Source of the DNA: Dehalococcoidia bacterium
GTDB lineage: Bacteria > Chloroflexota > Dehalococcoidia > Bin125
Direction: 5' to 3'
NCBI GenBank assembly: GCA_022828105.1
Contig: JAJEJC010000001.1
Location: 362,090-426,089 of the forward strand
Length of the DNA stretch: 64,000 bases
Part shown: positions 40,558 through 50,282 of the stretch, piece after piece
Numbering within the stretch: the first letter of the stretch is position 1
Layout of the letters: every line of letters starts with the position of its first letter
Position numbers and translations under genes: made by a program
Notes under the pieces: model-generated
Databases searched by the model: none
What the model saw: the letters and a program-made list of their open reading frames with translations, nothing else
Told to the model about the DNA's origin: nothing

Positions 40558-43529
40558 CCAAGCCCGAGCAGCCGGCCGATCACGAAGTCCGCGAGCGGTT
40601 CGTCAACGAGCTTGACACCTCGTTCTTCCTCGAGGCCGGAGCGGGCTCGGGCAAGACCTCGGTCATCGTCTCGCGGGTCGTCAACCTGATCCGCAGCGGG
40701 CTCGCCCCGTCGCAGATTGTCGCCATTACGTTTACCGAGAAGGCAGCGGGCGAGTTACGCGACCGCATCCGCAGCGAGTTGGCGGCGGCCGGCGAACTAA
40801 CCGCCTTGCGCGACCTGGACCTGGCCCCGTTCCAGACCATCCACGCCTTCGCCGCCGCCATCCTTCGCGACTGCGCGCTCGATGCCGGACTCGACCCCGA
40901 CTTTCGCGTCCTCGATCAGCTCCAGGAAGACCTTCGCTTCGCACAGTCCTGGCGGTCCTGGCTGTGGAGCGTCGACGCGCCGCAGGACGCCCTGCAGCGC
41001 GCGCTCGAACTGGGACTGTCGCTCGCCGACCTGCAGATCGCGGCGCAACAGTTTTCTCGGAATCGAGACCTGGCCGGGGTCGACCTTGACCACGCATTCC
41101 CGGAAGACACGCCCGAAGACCAACGCGCTCACGATTCGGCGCTCGCCCAACTCTCCGCAGCCGTGCGCGCGTTCGTCGCGCAGGACGCCGCGCAACGCCG
41201 CCGAGCCGGATTGCTCTCCTACGACGATCTGCTGCTCGAAGCCCGAGACCTGCTGGTCCGCTCGGCCGAAGCGCGCGACCAGCTGCGCCGACGCTATCGG
41301 ACCATCCTGGTCGACGAGTTTCAGGACACCGACCCGCTCCAGGCACAGATCGCGCTGTTGCTCTGCGCTGATCCCGACACCAACGACTGGACTCAAGCGA
41401 TTCCCGGTCCCGGCCGGCTCGTGCTCGCCGGCGATCCGAAGCAATCGATCTACCGCTTCCGTCGAGCCGACATCGACGTCTACGAGCAGGTGCGCGACAT
41501 CTTCCTGCGCTCACCACAGCATTGCGCCGTCGCCGGCCTCACGGTCAGTTTCCGCTCGAGGCCCAGGCTCTGCGAGTGGCAGAATCGGGTCCTGCCGGGC
41601 ATTCTCAAGCCGGATGCCGACTTCCCTCGAGCACAGACCCGATGGTCGGCGTCCACGCCGCATCGCCGCGATCGCGGCGTCGGCGTGGCCGTCATCCCGA
41701 GCAATCGTCAGTTCGACCGCGCCGCCGAGGCGCGAGAGTCCGAGGCTCGGATGATTGCCAGCCTGATCACTCACATGCGCGACGCGCCGTCGACCCTGGG
41801 TCAACTTCCCTCCGCCGGAGCAGAGCGGGCGCCCCAGTTTCGCGACATCGCAGTCCTGATCCGTACACGCCCGGGAGCGGACCTCTACACCGCCGCGCTC
41901 GACGCAGCCGGAATTCCTTATCACTTCGACAGCGGACAGGGCTTCTATCAACGGCCCGAAATTCGCAACATCGCTCACCTGCTCCAGGCGCTCGACGATC
42001 CGGAAGACGAAATCGCCGCCATCGCAGTGCTCAAGTCCCCCTTGATCGCTGCGTCCGATCAGGAACTGTTCGAGTTGCGGGCAACACTCGGCGCCGCGCC
42101 GCTGCTGCTGCATCCGGCCGCGTTGCCAGAGGACTACGAGGGCAGACTCAGGGCCCCGATTGAGCAACTCGCGGCGCTTCGACACGAGCTCCCACGACTC
42201 GCATTACCCGAACTGGTCGAGCACGTGATCCGAAGCTCCAACCTGCTCTTCGCGCAGGCGGTCGGCGTCAACGCGGCGCAGATGAGGCAGCGCCAGGGCA
42301 ACCTGCGCATGCTCGTCCAACGGGCGTCGCACTTCGCCGACAGCCACGACCACGCGCTGCGTCCCTTCGTCCGCTGGCTCAACCAGCGTGGCGTGCGCAA
42401 TCTGCCCGAGTCGGAGTCGCCGACCACCGAGGCGGACGACGATGCCGTGCGGATGCTCACCATCCACCAGGCCAAGGGGCTTGAGTTCCCGATCGTCATC
42501 CTCCCGAAGCTGCAGGACTGGGTCGGCTCGGGCGTGGATTTCATCGTCGATCGTGTCAACGAGCGGGTCGAATTCAAGCTGGGAGATGATCGAGCGCCGT
42601 TCCGCAGCCCCGGCTATCTCGCCGCCCTGCGGCGCGACCGCGCATATGCCGACGCCGAGGCCCGGCGAATGTTCTACGTGGCTGCAACCCGCGCCCGCGA
42701 CTGGCTGATCTTGCCTTCGTTCCCGGCCGACAGTCTCAGCGGACGCGACTCGTTCCACACCTTTCTCGACGACGCGGCGCCGCAGTGGATCGTTCGCGAC
42801 GCCGACCCCGATGTGACGGTGCTCTCGCCGCGCGCATTCGACGCACCGCCGCCACCTCCAGTCGAGCGTTCAATGCCGCCGCACGACTCACTGCGCGAAG
42901 CGTGGACTCAGTGGCGCAACGACGCGCTCCGCGCCGGCGCTTCCGCGGTCGAGACCGTCACTCCTTCGAGCATCGGCAGTCATGCAGCCCGGGACCCCGA
43001 CGACGTCGACGACGAACATGACGAACAGCGGCTCGGTGAAGACTCGCTCGATCCGCTCAGTTTCGGTAGCGCGGTGCATGATGTGCTGGAAGTCGCCGAT
43101 CTCGACGATCCCGACGCGACGCGCGAGCGCGCGATCCGCATCTGCCGTTCGCGTGGGGGGGTGCCCGAGGCGCAAGTGCTCGCGCACCTCCAGCGCGCGA
43201 TGGAGTCGCCGCTGATCCACCGAGCGCGCGGGGCGGAAGTGGTGCACCGCGAGTTGCCTCTGGCTACCATCGCGCACGACGACGACCGAACCAGGATCAC
43301 CGAGGGCGTCGCCGATCTCGTGTTCCGCGAACACGGCCGCTGGATTCTGATCGACTACAAGTCTGACGCATCCATCCCCGTCGAGCGCCTCGAGTCGTAT
43401 CACCGGCAGGTGCAACGCTACGCCGACATGCTCGCCGCAACCGGCGTCAGCGTCCACGAGGCCTACATCCTGCTGACCGCAACCGGCGAAGCGCTGCCGG
43501 TCCCGCTCGATCGCCCCGCTGCCTCCTAG
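40554..43529 (+). CDS. addA: AddA-like UvrD-family helicase-nuclease
   Basis: 991 residues with superfamily 1 helicase motifs: EAGAGSGKTSVIVSRVV (K34-T35), ITFTEKAAGEL, LVDEFQDTDPLQ, LVLAGDPKQSIYRFR, HQAKGLEFPIVILPK and FYVAATRARDWL. The C-terminal RecB-type nuclease has EGVADLVF and ILIDYKSDAS (D934-Y-K936), so it is intact. With AddB it would process double-strand breaks for RecA loading. As AddB is degenerate, AddA supplies the only evident ATPase and nuclease. Translation is coupled to addB by a four-base overlap. Confidence 0.9.
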   Translation: MTKPEQPADHEVRERFVNELDTSFFLEAGAGSGKTSVIVSRVVNLIRSGLAPSQIVAITFTEKAAGELRDRIRSELAAAGELTALRDLDLAPFQTIHAFAAAILRDCALDAGLDPDFRVLDQLQEDLRFAQSWRSWLWSVDAPQDALQRALELGLSLADLQIAAQQFSRNRDLAGVDLDHAFPEDTPEDQRAHDSALAQLSAAVRAFVAQDAAQRRRAGLLSYDDLLLEARDLLVRSAEARDQLRRRYRTILVDEFQDTDPLQAQIALLLCADPDTNDWTQAIPGPGRLVLAGDPKQSIYRFRRADIDVYEQVRDIFLRSPQHCAVAGLTVSFRSRPRLCEWQNRVLPGILKPDADFPRAQTRWSASTPHRRDRGVGVAVIPSNRQFDRAAEARESEARMIASLITHMRDAPSTLGQLPSAGAERAPQFRDIAVLIRTRPGADLYTAALDAAGIPYHFDSGQGFYQRPEIRNIAHLLQALDDPEDEIAAIAVLKSPLIAASDQELFELRATLGAAPLLLHPAALPEDYEGRLRAPIEQLAALRHELPRLALPELVEHVIRSSNLLFAQAVGVNAAQMRQRQGNLRMLVQRASHFADSHDHALRPFVRWLNQRGVRNLPESESPTTEADDDAVRMLTIHQAKGLEFPIVILPKLQDWVGSGVDFIVDRVNERVEFKLGDDRAPFRSPGYLAALRRDRAYADAEARRMFYVAATRARDWLILPSFPADSLSGRDSFHTFLDDAAPQWIVRDADPDVTVLSPRAFDAPPPPPVERSMPPHDSLREAWTQWRNDALRAGASAVETVTPSSIGSHAARDPDDVDDEHDEQRLGEDSLDPLSFGSAVHDVLEVADLDDPDATRERAIRICRSRGGVPEAQVLAHLQRAMESPLIHRARGAEVVHRELPLATIAHDDDRTRITEGVADLVFREHGRWILIDYKSDASIPVERLESYHRQVQRYADMLAATGVSVHEAYILLTATGEALPVPLDRPAAS

Positions 43530-43583
43530 TTCGCCCAGCCGATATCGTCAGACCCGTTCACCTGCCAATCTGAGGAGCCGCGC

Positions 43584-45146
43584 ATGGCCGCCAATCCGCC
43601 TACCCCGCAGCAGATCCGCGATGATCTCGCCCTGCGGCGACAGAAGGTTGTCTCCGAGATGGGCTCGCCCGAGCGCATCGATCGCCAGCACGCGCGGGGC
43701 AGGCTGACGATCCGCGAGCGGCTCGATCGGCTCTTCGATCCGGGCAGCTTCCGTGAGATCGGCACCTTCGCCGTGTCCGAAGTCCCCGAGGTCCGCGACC
43801 GCACACCGGGCGACGGCAAGATCGGCGGCTGGGGCGCGATTGACGGTCGTCCGGCCGCAGCCGCCGGCGACGACGTGACCGTGCTGCACGGCTCTTCTTC
43901 AGTGGTCGGCGGCAAGCGGATGAAGCGCATCTACGAGCAGGCCCTGCGCCAGGGCGTGCCCTACATCTACTTTGGCGAGACCGGCGGCGCGCGCCTGCCC
44001 GACGCGCTCGGATCCGAAGGATTCAGCAAGATTCCGCCCGGACTCGAAATGGGTCGTCGCCGCCGGCGCATTCCTCTGGCCACCGCAATCGTCGGCGAAT
44101 CCTTCGGCGGCTCCAGCTTCCACAGCGCCTTCTCCGACTTCACCGTCCAGGTCCGCGGCTCCGCCCTCAACGTCTCCTCCCCTCGCGTGATCGAGATTGC
44201 CACGGGCGAGAAGATCTCGTTGCAAGACCTGGGCGGCGTCGACATCCACCTCGACCTCACCGGCCAGATCGATCAAGCCGCCGACGACGAAGACGACGCC
44301 ATCGATCAGATGAAGCAGTTTCTCTCGTACCTGCCCTCAAACTGCTGGGAGACGCCGCCGATCCGAGCCGGCTACGACCAGGCCGACCCCGATCCGGCAC
44401 TGGCCGATCTCGTGCCCTCGCGCCGCCAGCGCGCCTACGACATGCACCGTGTGATCCGGCGGATCGTTGACGATGGCGAGATGTTGGAGCTGAAGCCACG
44501 CTTCGGACGCTCGCTGATCACCGCATTGGCCCGCATCGGCGGGCACAGCGTCGGCATCCTGGCCAGTAACCCGATGTTCAACGCCGGCGCGCTCGACCCC
44601 AACACCTGCGACAAGGCGACCCAATTCGTCTGCATGTGCGAGGCCTTCAACATCCCCACGATCTGGTTGCAGGACGTACCCGGATTCATCGTCGGCTCCC
44701 AGCCCGAGCACGCCCGACTCCTGCACAAGGCGATCATGTTCCTCGAAGCGCTGGCGCTGATGACCGTCCCGCGCATCACTGTCGTCATGCGCAAGGCGTT
44801 CGGACTGGCCTACTTTTCGCTCTCCGGCGCAAGCATGGACAACGCCCTCGTCACTGCCTGGCCGGGCGCGGAAATCTCGTTCATGGACCCCGGCGTCGGC
44901 GTCAATGTCGTTCACGCCCGCGACATCACCGAGGCCGCCGATTCCGACGCGGAGCGCCAGCACTTGATCGACCAATGGACGCTTGGCCACGAGCCCTGGG
45001 GCGCAGCCGGGATCATGAACCTGGACGAGATCATCGACCCCGCCGACACCCGCCGCTGGCTGCTCGAAGCCGTCCAGCGCTTCCCCATCACACCGCCCAG
45101 AAGAGGCGAGACGAAAGAACTCGCCTCATGGCCGACCTGCGTTTGA
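43584..45146 (+). CDS. Biotin-dependent acyl-CoA carboxylase, carboxyltransferase (beta) subunit
   Basis: 520 residues of the propionyl/methylcrotonyl/acetyl-CoA carboxylase carboxyltransferase family. Features are RGRLTIRERLDRLFDPGSF near the N-terminus, the GETGGARLPDA oxyanion region, a second crotonase-like half with ILASNPMFNAGALDP, WLQDVPGFIVG and MRKAFGLAYFSLSG. The enzyme transfers the biotin-bound carboxyl group to an acyl-CoA. No biotin carboxylase or carrier gene is adjacent. The isovaleryl-type dehydrogenase at 51 kb would make a methylcrotonyl-CoA substrate plausible. RBS GAGGAG precedes the ATG. Confidence 0.88.
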   Translation: MAANPPTPQQIRDDLALRRQKVVSEMGSPERIDRQHARGRLTIRERLDRLFDPGSFREIGTFAVSEVPEVRDRTPGDGKIGGWGAIDGRPAAAAGDDVTVLHGSSSVVGGKRMKRIYEQALRQGVPYIYFGETGGARLPDALGSEGFSKIPPGLEMGRRRRRIPLATAIVGESFGGSSFHSAFSDFTVQVRGSALNVSSPRVIEIATGEKISLQDLGGVDIHLDLTGQIDQAADDEDDAIDQMKQFLSYLPSNCWETPPIRAGYDQADPDPALADLVPSRRQRAYDMHRVIRRIVDDGEMLELKPRFGRSLITALARIGGHSVGILASNPMFNAGALDPNTCDKATQFVCMCEAFNIPTIWLQDVPGFIVGSQPEHARLLHKAIMFLEALALMTVPRITVVMRKAFGLAYFSLSGASMDNALVTAWPGAEISFMDPGVGVNVVHARDITEAADSDAERQHLIDQWTLGHEPWGAAGIMNLDEIIDPADTRRWLLEAVQRFPITPPRRGETKELASWPTCV

Positions 45147-45156
45147 CGCCTCACGC

Positions 45157-45894
45157 TCAGTTCGCCCGCCGCTCCCGCATCCGACGTTGCATCGCCTCCG
45201 ACGGCTTGGCCTGCTTGTGTCCGGTCTCCAGCTTGTTGCGGACCTCGCGCAGAATCCTGGGAGCCAACCGATCTTCACGATCGATGATGTACTCAATCAC
45301 GGCATCAGGGTCTCGGATCGCCAACTCCCTCAGCGCCCAGCTCAACGCCTTGACATGCAGGTCGGCGCGATCGTCAACGAACAACTCGCAGATCTCCAGC
45401 GTGCGGGCGGCGTCGCCTTTGCCCAGGTGTCGCTCGTTCAGTGCAATCGTCGAGACCAGACCGGTCCGACGCCACCAGAAGTCCGACGATGTCGCCCACT
45501 TGCGGACTCGAGCGTCGGTGATCTGACCTTGCTGCCAGGCCGGTCCGCTCAGCTTGCGCGCAAAGTGATCGACCGAAGCCCAGCCGTCCATCGTCCGTCC
45601 CAGGCGCTCAAGCTCACGCCAGTTCAGCAGCGCGAAGGCCGGCTTGTGCATCCAGGCCAGGTCGAACGCAACCATTCGCGACTCGTATGCCGGACCATGC
45701 TCGGCGCGCCGCACGCGGCCGCGGCCGCCATGTTCGATCAGCAGGTTGCACAACTCCAGCACGTCTTCGCCCGGCGCCGACTTCAGGGCCTTCGCCTCGC
45801 GCCGCGCGATCTTGCGCAGTTGAGGCGTCATCAACACTTCGGGCGAATCGAGAATCTCCCGCAAGAGCGACTCGCCGCGTTCAGCGATCGTCAC
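45157..45894 (-). CDS. AlkD-like DNA alkylation repair protein
   Basis: 245 residues made of helical HEAT-like repeats, for example LNWRELERLGRTMDGW, DHFARKLSGPAW and WATSSDFWWRRTGLVSTIAL. The WxxS-x-x-x-WxRR pattern and the repeat spacing fit the AlkC/AlkD family of 3- and 7-methylpurine glycosylases, which hold DNA without base flipping. The C-terminus is basic (RRMRERRAN). The start is GTG behind GGGGAGGAG, inside the end of the flavoprotein gene (14-base overlap), so it is co-transcribed with it. Confidence 0.8.
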   Translation of the reverse strand: MTIAERGESLLREILDSPEVLMTPQLRKIARREAKALKSAPGEDVLELCNLLIEHGGRGRVRRAEHGPAYESRMVAFDLAWMHKPAFALLNWRELERLGRTMDGWASVDHFARKLSGPAWQQGQITDARVRKWATSSDFWWRRTGLVSTIALNERHLGKGDAARTLEICELFVDDRADLHVKALSWALRELAIRDPDAVIEYIIDREDRLAPRILREVRNKLETGHKQAKPSEAMQRRMRERRAN

Positions 45895-47362
45895 GGGCCG
45901 CGCTCCTCCCCGCGATTCGTCCGAAGACGCTGCCCGCCATCAGGCCCGAGCCTCCGGCGTAGTTGTTGTAAAACAACCCGCCGACCAGTTCGCCGGCCGC
46001 ATAGAGCCCCGCCATCGGCCGATCCTCGGTGTCCAGCACCTGTCCGCTGCGCGGGTCGATCTTCAGTCCGCCGAACGTAAACGTGATCCCGCAGGTCACC
46101 GCATAGCCCAGGTAAGGCGGCGAGTCGAACGGCAGCGCCCAGTTGGACTTGGGCGGCCAGACGCTGTCGTCGGTGCGCACGCCGTCCAGCTCCGATGGAT
46201 TGAAGCGCTCGATCACGTCCCACTGAATTCCCGCGTTGTACTCGTCAATCGTCTCCGCGAGCAGTTGCGGATCGATGCCGAGCGATTCCGCAAGCTCCTC
46301 CACCGTGTCCGCCTGCGCCATCGTCGCCTGGCGCACGTGGTACTCGTCGCGAAGCAGACCCACCGTGCGCTGATCGAACAATTGGAACGCCACCCGCTGC
46401 GGCTGTTCCAGGATCTCGCGTCCGTACTTCGCGTAGGTGTAGTTGCGGATGTCGGCGCCTTCGTCGACGAAGCGTTGGCCGTCGAAGTTGACGATCAGCC
46501 CGTACGGATACGAGTGCTTCTGATAGAGATCGGCGACAATCCGATTGCCCGTCGGCGGGGCGTTGAGGTCCCAGGCGACCGCGTGCGCGCCCGACCAGTT
46601 ACCGAACGGCTGCGCGCCCGCATCGATCGCCGCCTGGATCGCGTCTCCCGTATTGAACCGCGAGCCACGCACCCTGGCCATATCCCAACCCGGACCCAGG
46701 TAGCGAGTTCGCATTTCGATGTTCGCCTCAAAGCCGCCTGCCGCCAGGACCACCGCGTCCGCCTCCAGCTCCTCGACGTCGTCATCGGTCCACAGTTCGA
46801 CGCCGCGGATTCGACGGCCATCTCGCAGCAGATTGACCACCTTGCTGCCGTAGCGCACCGCGCATCCCGAGCGCTCCGCCGCCTCGAACTCCTGGTCCGA
46901 CAGCCCCTTGCCCGCTCCCACCGCCTCGACCGTCAGCCCGCCGTAGAAGACCAGCTTGCCGCCGACCTCGTTCGCCTGACGGCCGGTCATCAGCGTGAAC
47001 TTGACGCCCTGCGCATGCAGCCACTCCATCGTCGGCGCCGCCTCGCGCACCAGCGTCGACGCCATGCCGTCGTCGATCAGCCCGTCCGTCACTCGCGCCA
47101 GGTCGTCGCGAAACTTCGCAGACGTATAGGAACCAACGTCCACCCGCTCAATCTCCGCCTCGCTGAGGTCTGGAATGACCCGCAGGATGTCAGTGATCCC
47201 TTCGTAGGGGAATCGAAACCCGCCGCCGGTGAAGTAGGTGTTGCCGCCGCGTTCGCCCTCCGGCGCTTTCTCCAGCACGGTCACCTCCGCGCCGTGTTCC
47301 CTCGCGGACATGGCAGCGCAGAGCGCTGCGTTCCCGGCTCCCACCACGATCACGTGCGTCAC
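45881..47362 (-). CDS. FAD-dependent fumarate-reductase/TcuA-like oxidoreductase
   Basis: 493 residues with VIVVGAGNAALCAAMSARE (FAD dinucleotide-binding fold), an ERGGNTYFTGGGFRF capping segment, VVLAAGGFEAN, and the C-terminal active-site region GGLKIDPRSGQVLDTEDR and NYAGGSGLMAGSVFGRIAG. This layout fits the soluble fumarate reductase family, in particular tricarballylate dehydrogenase (TcuA)-type proteins acting on dicarboxylates or tricarboxylates. The start is GTG with AAGGAG six bases upstream and overlaps the MFS stop (GTGA). It sits in a three-gene unit with the transporter upstream, so it may oxidise the imported acid. Confidence 0.82.
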   Translation of the reverse strand: MTHVIVVGAGNAALCAAMSAREHGAEVTVLEKAPEGERGGNTYFTGGGFRFPYEGITDILRVIPDLSEAEIERVDVGSYTSAKFRDDLARVTDGLIDDGMASTLVREAAPTMEWLHAQGVKFTLMTGRQANEVGGKLVFYGGLTVEAVGAGKGLSDQEFEAAERSGCAVRYGSKVVNLLRDGRRIRGVELWTDDDVEELEADAVVLAAGGFEANIEMRTRYLGPGWDMARVRGSRFNTGDAIQAAIDAGAQPFGNWSGAHAVAWDLNAPPTGNRIVADLYQKHSYPYGLIVNFDGQRFVDEGADIRNYTYAKYGREILEQPQRVAFQLFDQRTVGLLRDEYHVRQATMAQADTVEELAESLGIDPQLLAETIDEYNAGIQWDVIERFNPSELDGVRTDDSVWPPKSNWALPFDSPPYLGYAVTCGITFTFGGLKIDPRSGQVLDTEDRPMAGLYAAGELVGGLFYNNYAGGSGLMAGSVFGRIAGRSAARDDR

Positions 47363-49032
47363 GTCAGCTCCTTCCGCGCTTCGCCGACCTGCGACGCTGG
47401 CTCGCCGTCGGCTCCATTGCGTCCGTTCCTCGGTTGCATGGTCGCTTTCTGACCTCTGAACAACGGCACCATTGCCGAAATCTCGCCCTCGATCGCGACT
47501 CGCACGACTTTGACGCCTTCCACGGCCTTGCCGGCCGCCCGCTCTGCGGCCACCCGCACGCCGCGCTGTCCGCCGAACAGCGAGAACAGGATTGCCGGCG
47601 ACGCGGCAATTGCCGCCACCACCAGCGCCGCGCGGAAGCCATGCATCACGGCCTCGCCGCTCTCCGCTGGGATCCCGTTGTCCAGCGCAAAGCTGGCCGC
47701 CACCGACGCCATCACCGCCACGCCCACCGACGTGCCGAAGGCGTTGCCAAACGTCCGCGCCGTCGTCTGCGAGGCCGAGGCCGTGCCCAGCCGCTCCGGA
47801 GGCACCGCCGACATGATCACCGACGTGTTCGGCGAACTGAACGTCGAGGTGCCGATGCCCAGCAGAAGCATCCGCATGGCGAAGTCGACCGGCGACGTGT
47901 CGGCGGTCGTGCGCGAGAGCAGGAACAGCGAGAGGCAGACGATCACCATTCCGGCGGTGGTCAGCGGACGAGAGCCGAAGCGGTCCGACAGGCGACCCGA
48001 GATAGGCGACCAGAGCAGCATCATCAACGAGAGCGGGATCATCATGAGCGCTGTCTCGGTCGGGGTGAAGCCACGACCAGCCTGCAGCACGATCGGCACC
48101 AGGTAGAAGGTGAAGCTCAAACCGAAGAATTGCAAGATCGCGGCCAGGATGCCGAACGAGAACCCGCGTCCCTTGAACAGCCCAAGGTCGACCACCGGCG
48201 AGGGCGATCGCCGCTCGACGATGATGAACCAGACCATGAAGACCAGGCCCGCGGCGATCACGACAGAGACCATCGTTGATGTGAGCCCGAGGTCTCGCGC
48301 GCGGTTGATGCCGAAGGTCAGACAGGCCAGCATCCCGAACAGCAGGATCGCCCCGGGCACGTCCAGGCCCTTGGGCCGCTGCTCGCTCGGCGCATCTCTG
48401 AGCAAGCGCCAGGCGAGTACTGCCGCGATCAGGCCAAACGGCACCCGCGTCCAGAAGATCGCGCGCCAGTCCAACAGGTCGATCAACACCCCGCCGAGAA
48501 TCGGCCCGGCCGCCGCCCCTGCGCCGACCGTTGAGACGATTAGTCCCAATCCCGTGCCCCGCTTCGAGGGCGGAAACGCGGCCGTGATGATCGCCGCGCC
48601 GTTGGACATCGTCATCGCTGCGCCAACCGCCTGCAGCACCCGCGAGGCGACCAGTTCCTCGAGCGAACCGGAGATTGACGACAGCAGCGTCGCCACGGTG
48701 AAGACGACATAGCCCCAGGCGTAGAGCTTCTTGCGCCCGTACAGATCGCCCAGCCGGCCCATGGTCAGCGAGAGACCTGTGCTGACCACGATGAACGCCA
48801 GCGCCACCCAGATCACGTCGTCCAGCGGCCGCTCGAACTCCTTCGTCAACGTGTCCAGGGCAATGTTCGTGATCGTGTTGTCCATGACACCGAGAAAGGT
48901 GCCCACACAGACCACGATCGCTGCGACCCAGTGATAGGGAATCGATCCCAGCGACGGTCCCGTGACCAGGGGTCGGTCGTCATCCGCCGGACCTCCTGCG
49001 CCGCGAGGGATCGACCCGTTCCTCTGCGCCAT
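47359..49032 (-). CDS. MFS transporter, DHA2 (14-TM) family
   Basis: 557 residues from the ATG at 49032. About 14 membrane helices; the DHA2 signature lies in the first half (LGVMDNTITNIALDTLTKEF, GRLGDLYGRKKLYAWG, RVLQAVGAAMTMSNGA) and GPILGGVLIDLLDWRAIFWTR is the typical helix 5 region. The end has a cytoplasmic tail of about 70 residues with basic stretches. It is followed by the TcuA-like flavoprotein and AlkD genes with overlapping codons. It probably exports a drug-like compound or moves an organic acid; the operon context favours the latter. Confidence 0.88.
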   Translation of the reverse strand: MAQRNGSIPRGAGGPADDDRPLVTGPSLGSIPYHWVAAIVVCVGTFLGVMDNTITNIALDTLTKEFERPLDDVIWVALAFIVVSTGLSLTMGRLGDLYGRKKLYAWGYVVFTVATLLSSISGSLEELVASRVLQAVGAAMTMSNGAAIITAAFPPSKRGTGLGLIVSTVGAGAAAGPILGGVLIDLLDWRAIFWTRVPFGLIAAVLAWRLLRDAPSEQRPKGLDVPGAILLFGMLACLTFGINRARDLGLTSTMVSVVIAAGLVFMVWFIIVERRSPSPVVDLGLFKGRGFSFGILAAILQFFGLSFTFYLVPIVLQAGRGFTPTETALMMIPLSLMMLLWSPISGRLSDRFGSRPLTTAGMVIVCLSLFLLSRTTADTSPVDFAMRMLLLGIGTSTFSSPNTSVIMSAVPPERLGTASASQTTARTFGNAFGTSVGVAVMASVAASFALDNGIPAESGEAVMHGFRAALVVAAIAASPAILFSLFGGQRGVRVAAERAAGKAVEGVKVVRVAIEGEISAMVPLFRGQKATMQPRNGRNGADGEPASQVGEARKELT

Positions 49033-49187
49033 TGCCACCCCTGCAACGCATCCTCTGCGGCTCCCGGAACGCACCCGGGAGCGCTGCTGGTGTCAGTCTA
49101 GATTGTCACTTCGTCCGGCCGAACTAACCTCGTCAAGTCTCACCCTCGCGCATCGCTCGAACTTGCAGGAGCGGATTGCGTTGCGCG

Positions 49188-49193
49188 TACACT
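49188..49193 (+). promoter_or_regulatory. -10-like TACACT of the UGSC-linked gene
   Basis: TACACT is followed by six bases and the ATG at 49200. A TTGCAG lies 19 bases further upstream and may be a -35. The gene would be leaderless. Confidence 0.5.
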
Positions 49194-49199
49194 CCACAC

Positions 49200-50261
49200 A
49201 TGACCACCGACACCCACACCCTCTCGGATGAACTCTCCGCCATCGATTACTGCTACGAGCAGGGCTGGACCGACGGTCTGCCTGTCGTCCCGCCGGCTCG
49301 GGAGCGGGTCGAGCGCTTCCTCATGGCCGCGGGACGGCCGCCCGAGGAGGTTGTGGCCCGGCACCCGGCTACCGGGCGCGAATGCAACGTGCAGTCGGCA
49401 GCGATCAACGCCGTCATGGCCGGCTGCATGCCGCAGTACTTCCCGACCCTGCTCGCCGCGCTCGAGGCGATGAACGAGGACGCCTACAACTTCCACGGAT
49501 CGACGGCCAGCACCGGCGGCTCGTCCCCGGTCGTAGTCGTCTCCGGCGAGATCCGCGACGAGATCGGGATGAACGCGAGCGTCAACGTCTTCGGACCCGG
49601 CAATCGCGCCAACGCGACCATCGGCCGCGCGATCCGTCTGATCATCATGAACGTCTTCCAGATGATCCCAGGCGTCTCCGACCGCTCGACCACCGGTTGG
49701 CCCGGCAAGTACGCCTGCTGCATCGCCGAGAACATCCTCAACAGCCCCTGGGAACCGCTGCACGAGTCGCTGGGCTTCCCACCCGAGGTCTCGACCGCCA
49801 CCGTCTTCGCCGCTTCGGGCTTCTACAACATCGAGAATCACTACACGTCTGAGCCTGAGGCGCTGCTCGACACCTTTGCCGACGCCATGGCCTCGCTCGG
49901 CGCGCTCACCGACGGGCAATCGCTCGTCGTGATGTCGCCCGAACACGCCGAGATCGCTGCCTCGGGCGGGATGTCGAAACAGGATGTGCGGTCCTACCTG
50001 TTTGAGCACGCCAGCCGCTCGTCGGAAGAGATGTTGAGCCGGGGCAAGTGGCCCGCAGGCGCTGCACAGGACGGACTCGCCGAGGGCGCCGACCAGCGCA
50101 GCGACAACGGCCGCTTCCATCGAGGCCGCAGCCCGGAGGACATCCTCCTGGTCGTCGCAGGCGGCGAGGCCGGCGGACACTCCGCCTTCCTGCCCTCCTG
50201 GAGCCGCGGCCGCAACTCGATCTACCAGACCAAAGCGATCGGCGTCTGCCTTGATTGCTGA
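49200..50261 (+). CDS. Conserved protein of unknown function, partner of UGSC selenoprotein
   Basis: 353 residues, soluble. Motifs seen are YCYEQGWTDGLPVVPP near the start, RHPATGRECNVQSAAINAVMAGC, NFHGSTASTGGSSPVVVVSG, GNRANATIGRAIRLIIMNVF and YTSEPEALLDTFADAM. It has two adjacent Cys in YACCIAEN and a Cys in VMAGCMPQ. I do not recognise a named family. It is followed after 21 bases by the UGSC selenoprotein gene, and the two probably share a transcript and function. No RBS is visible; a -10 element is six bases before the ATG. Confidence 0.6.
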   Translation: MTTDTHTLSDELSAIDYCYEQGWTDGLPVVPPARERVERFLMAAGRPPEEVVARHPATGRECNVQSAAINAVMAGCMPQYFPTLLAALEAMNEDAYNFHGSTASTGGSSPVVVVSGEIRDEIGMNASVNVFGPGNRANATIGRAIRLIIMNVFQMIPGVSDRSTTGWPGKYACCIAENILNSPWEPLHESLGFPPEVSTATVFAASGFYNIENHYTSEPEALLDTFADAMASLGALTDGQSLVVMSPEHAEIAASGGMSKQDVRSYLFEHASRSSEEMLSRGKWPAGAAQDGLAEGADQRSDNGRFHRGRSPEDILLVVAGGEAGGHSAFLPSWSRGRNSIYQTKAIGVCLDC

Positions 50262-50282
50262 TCGCCTCGCGTGGAGCCCGTC

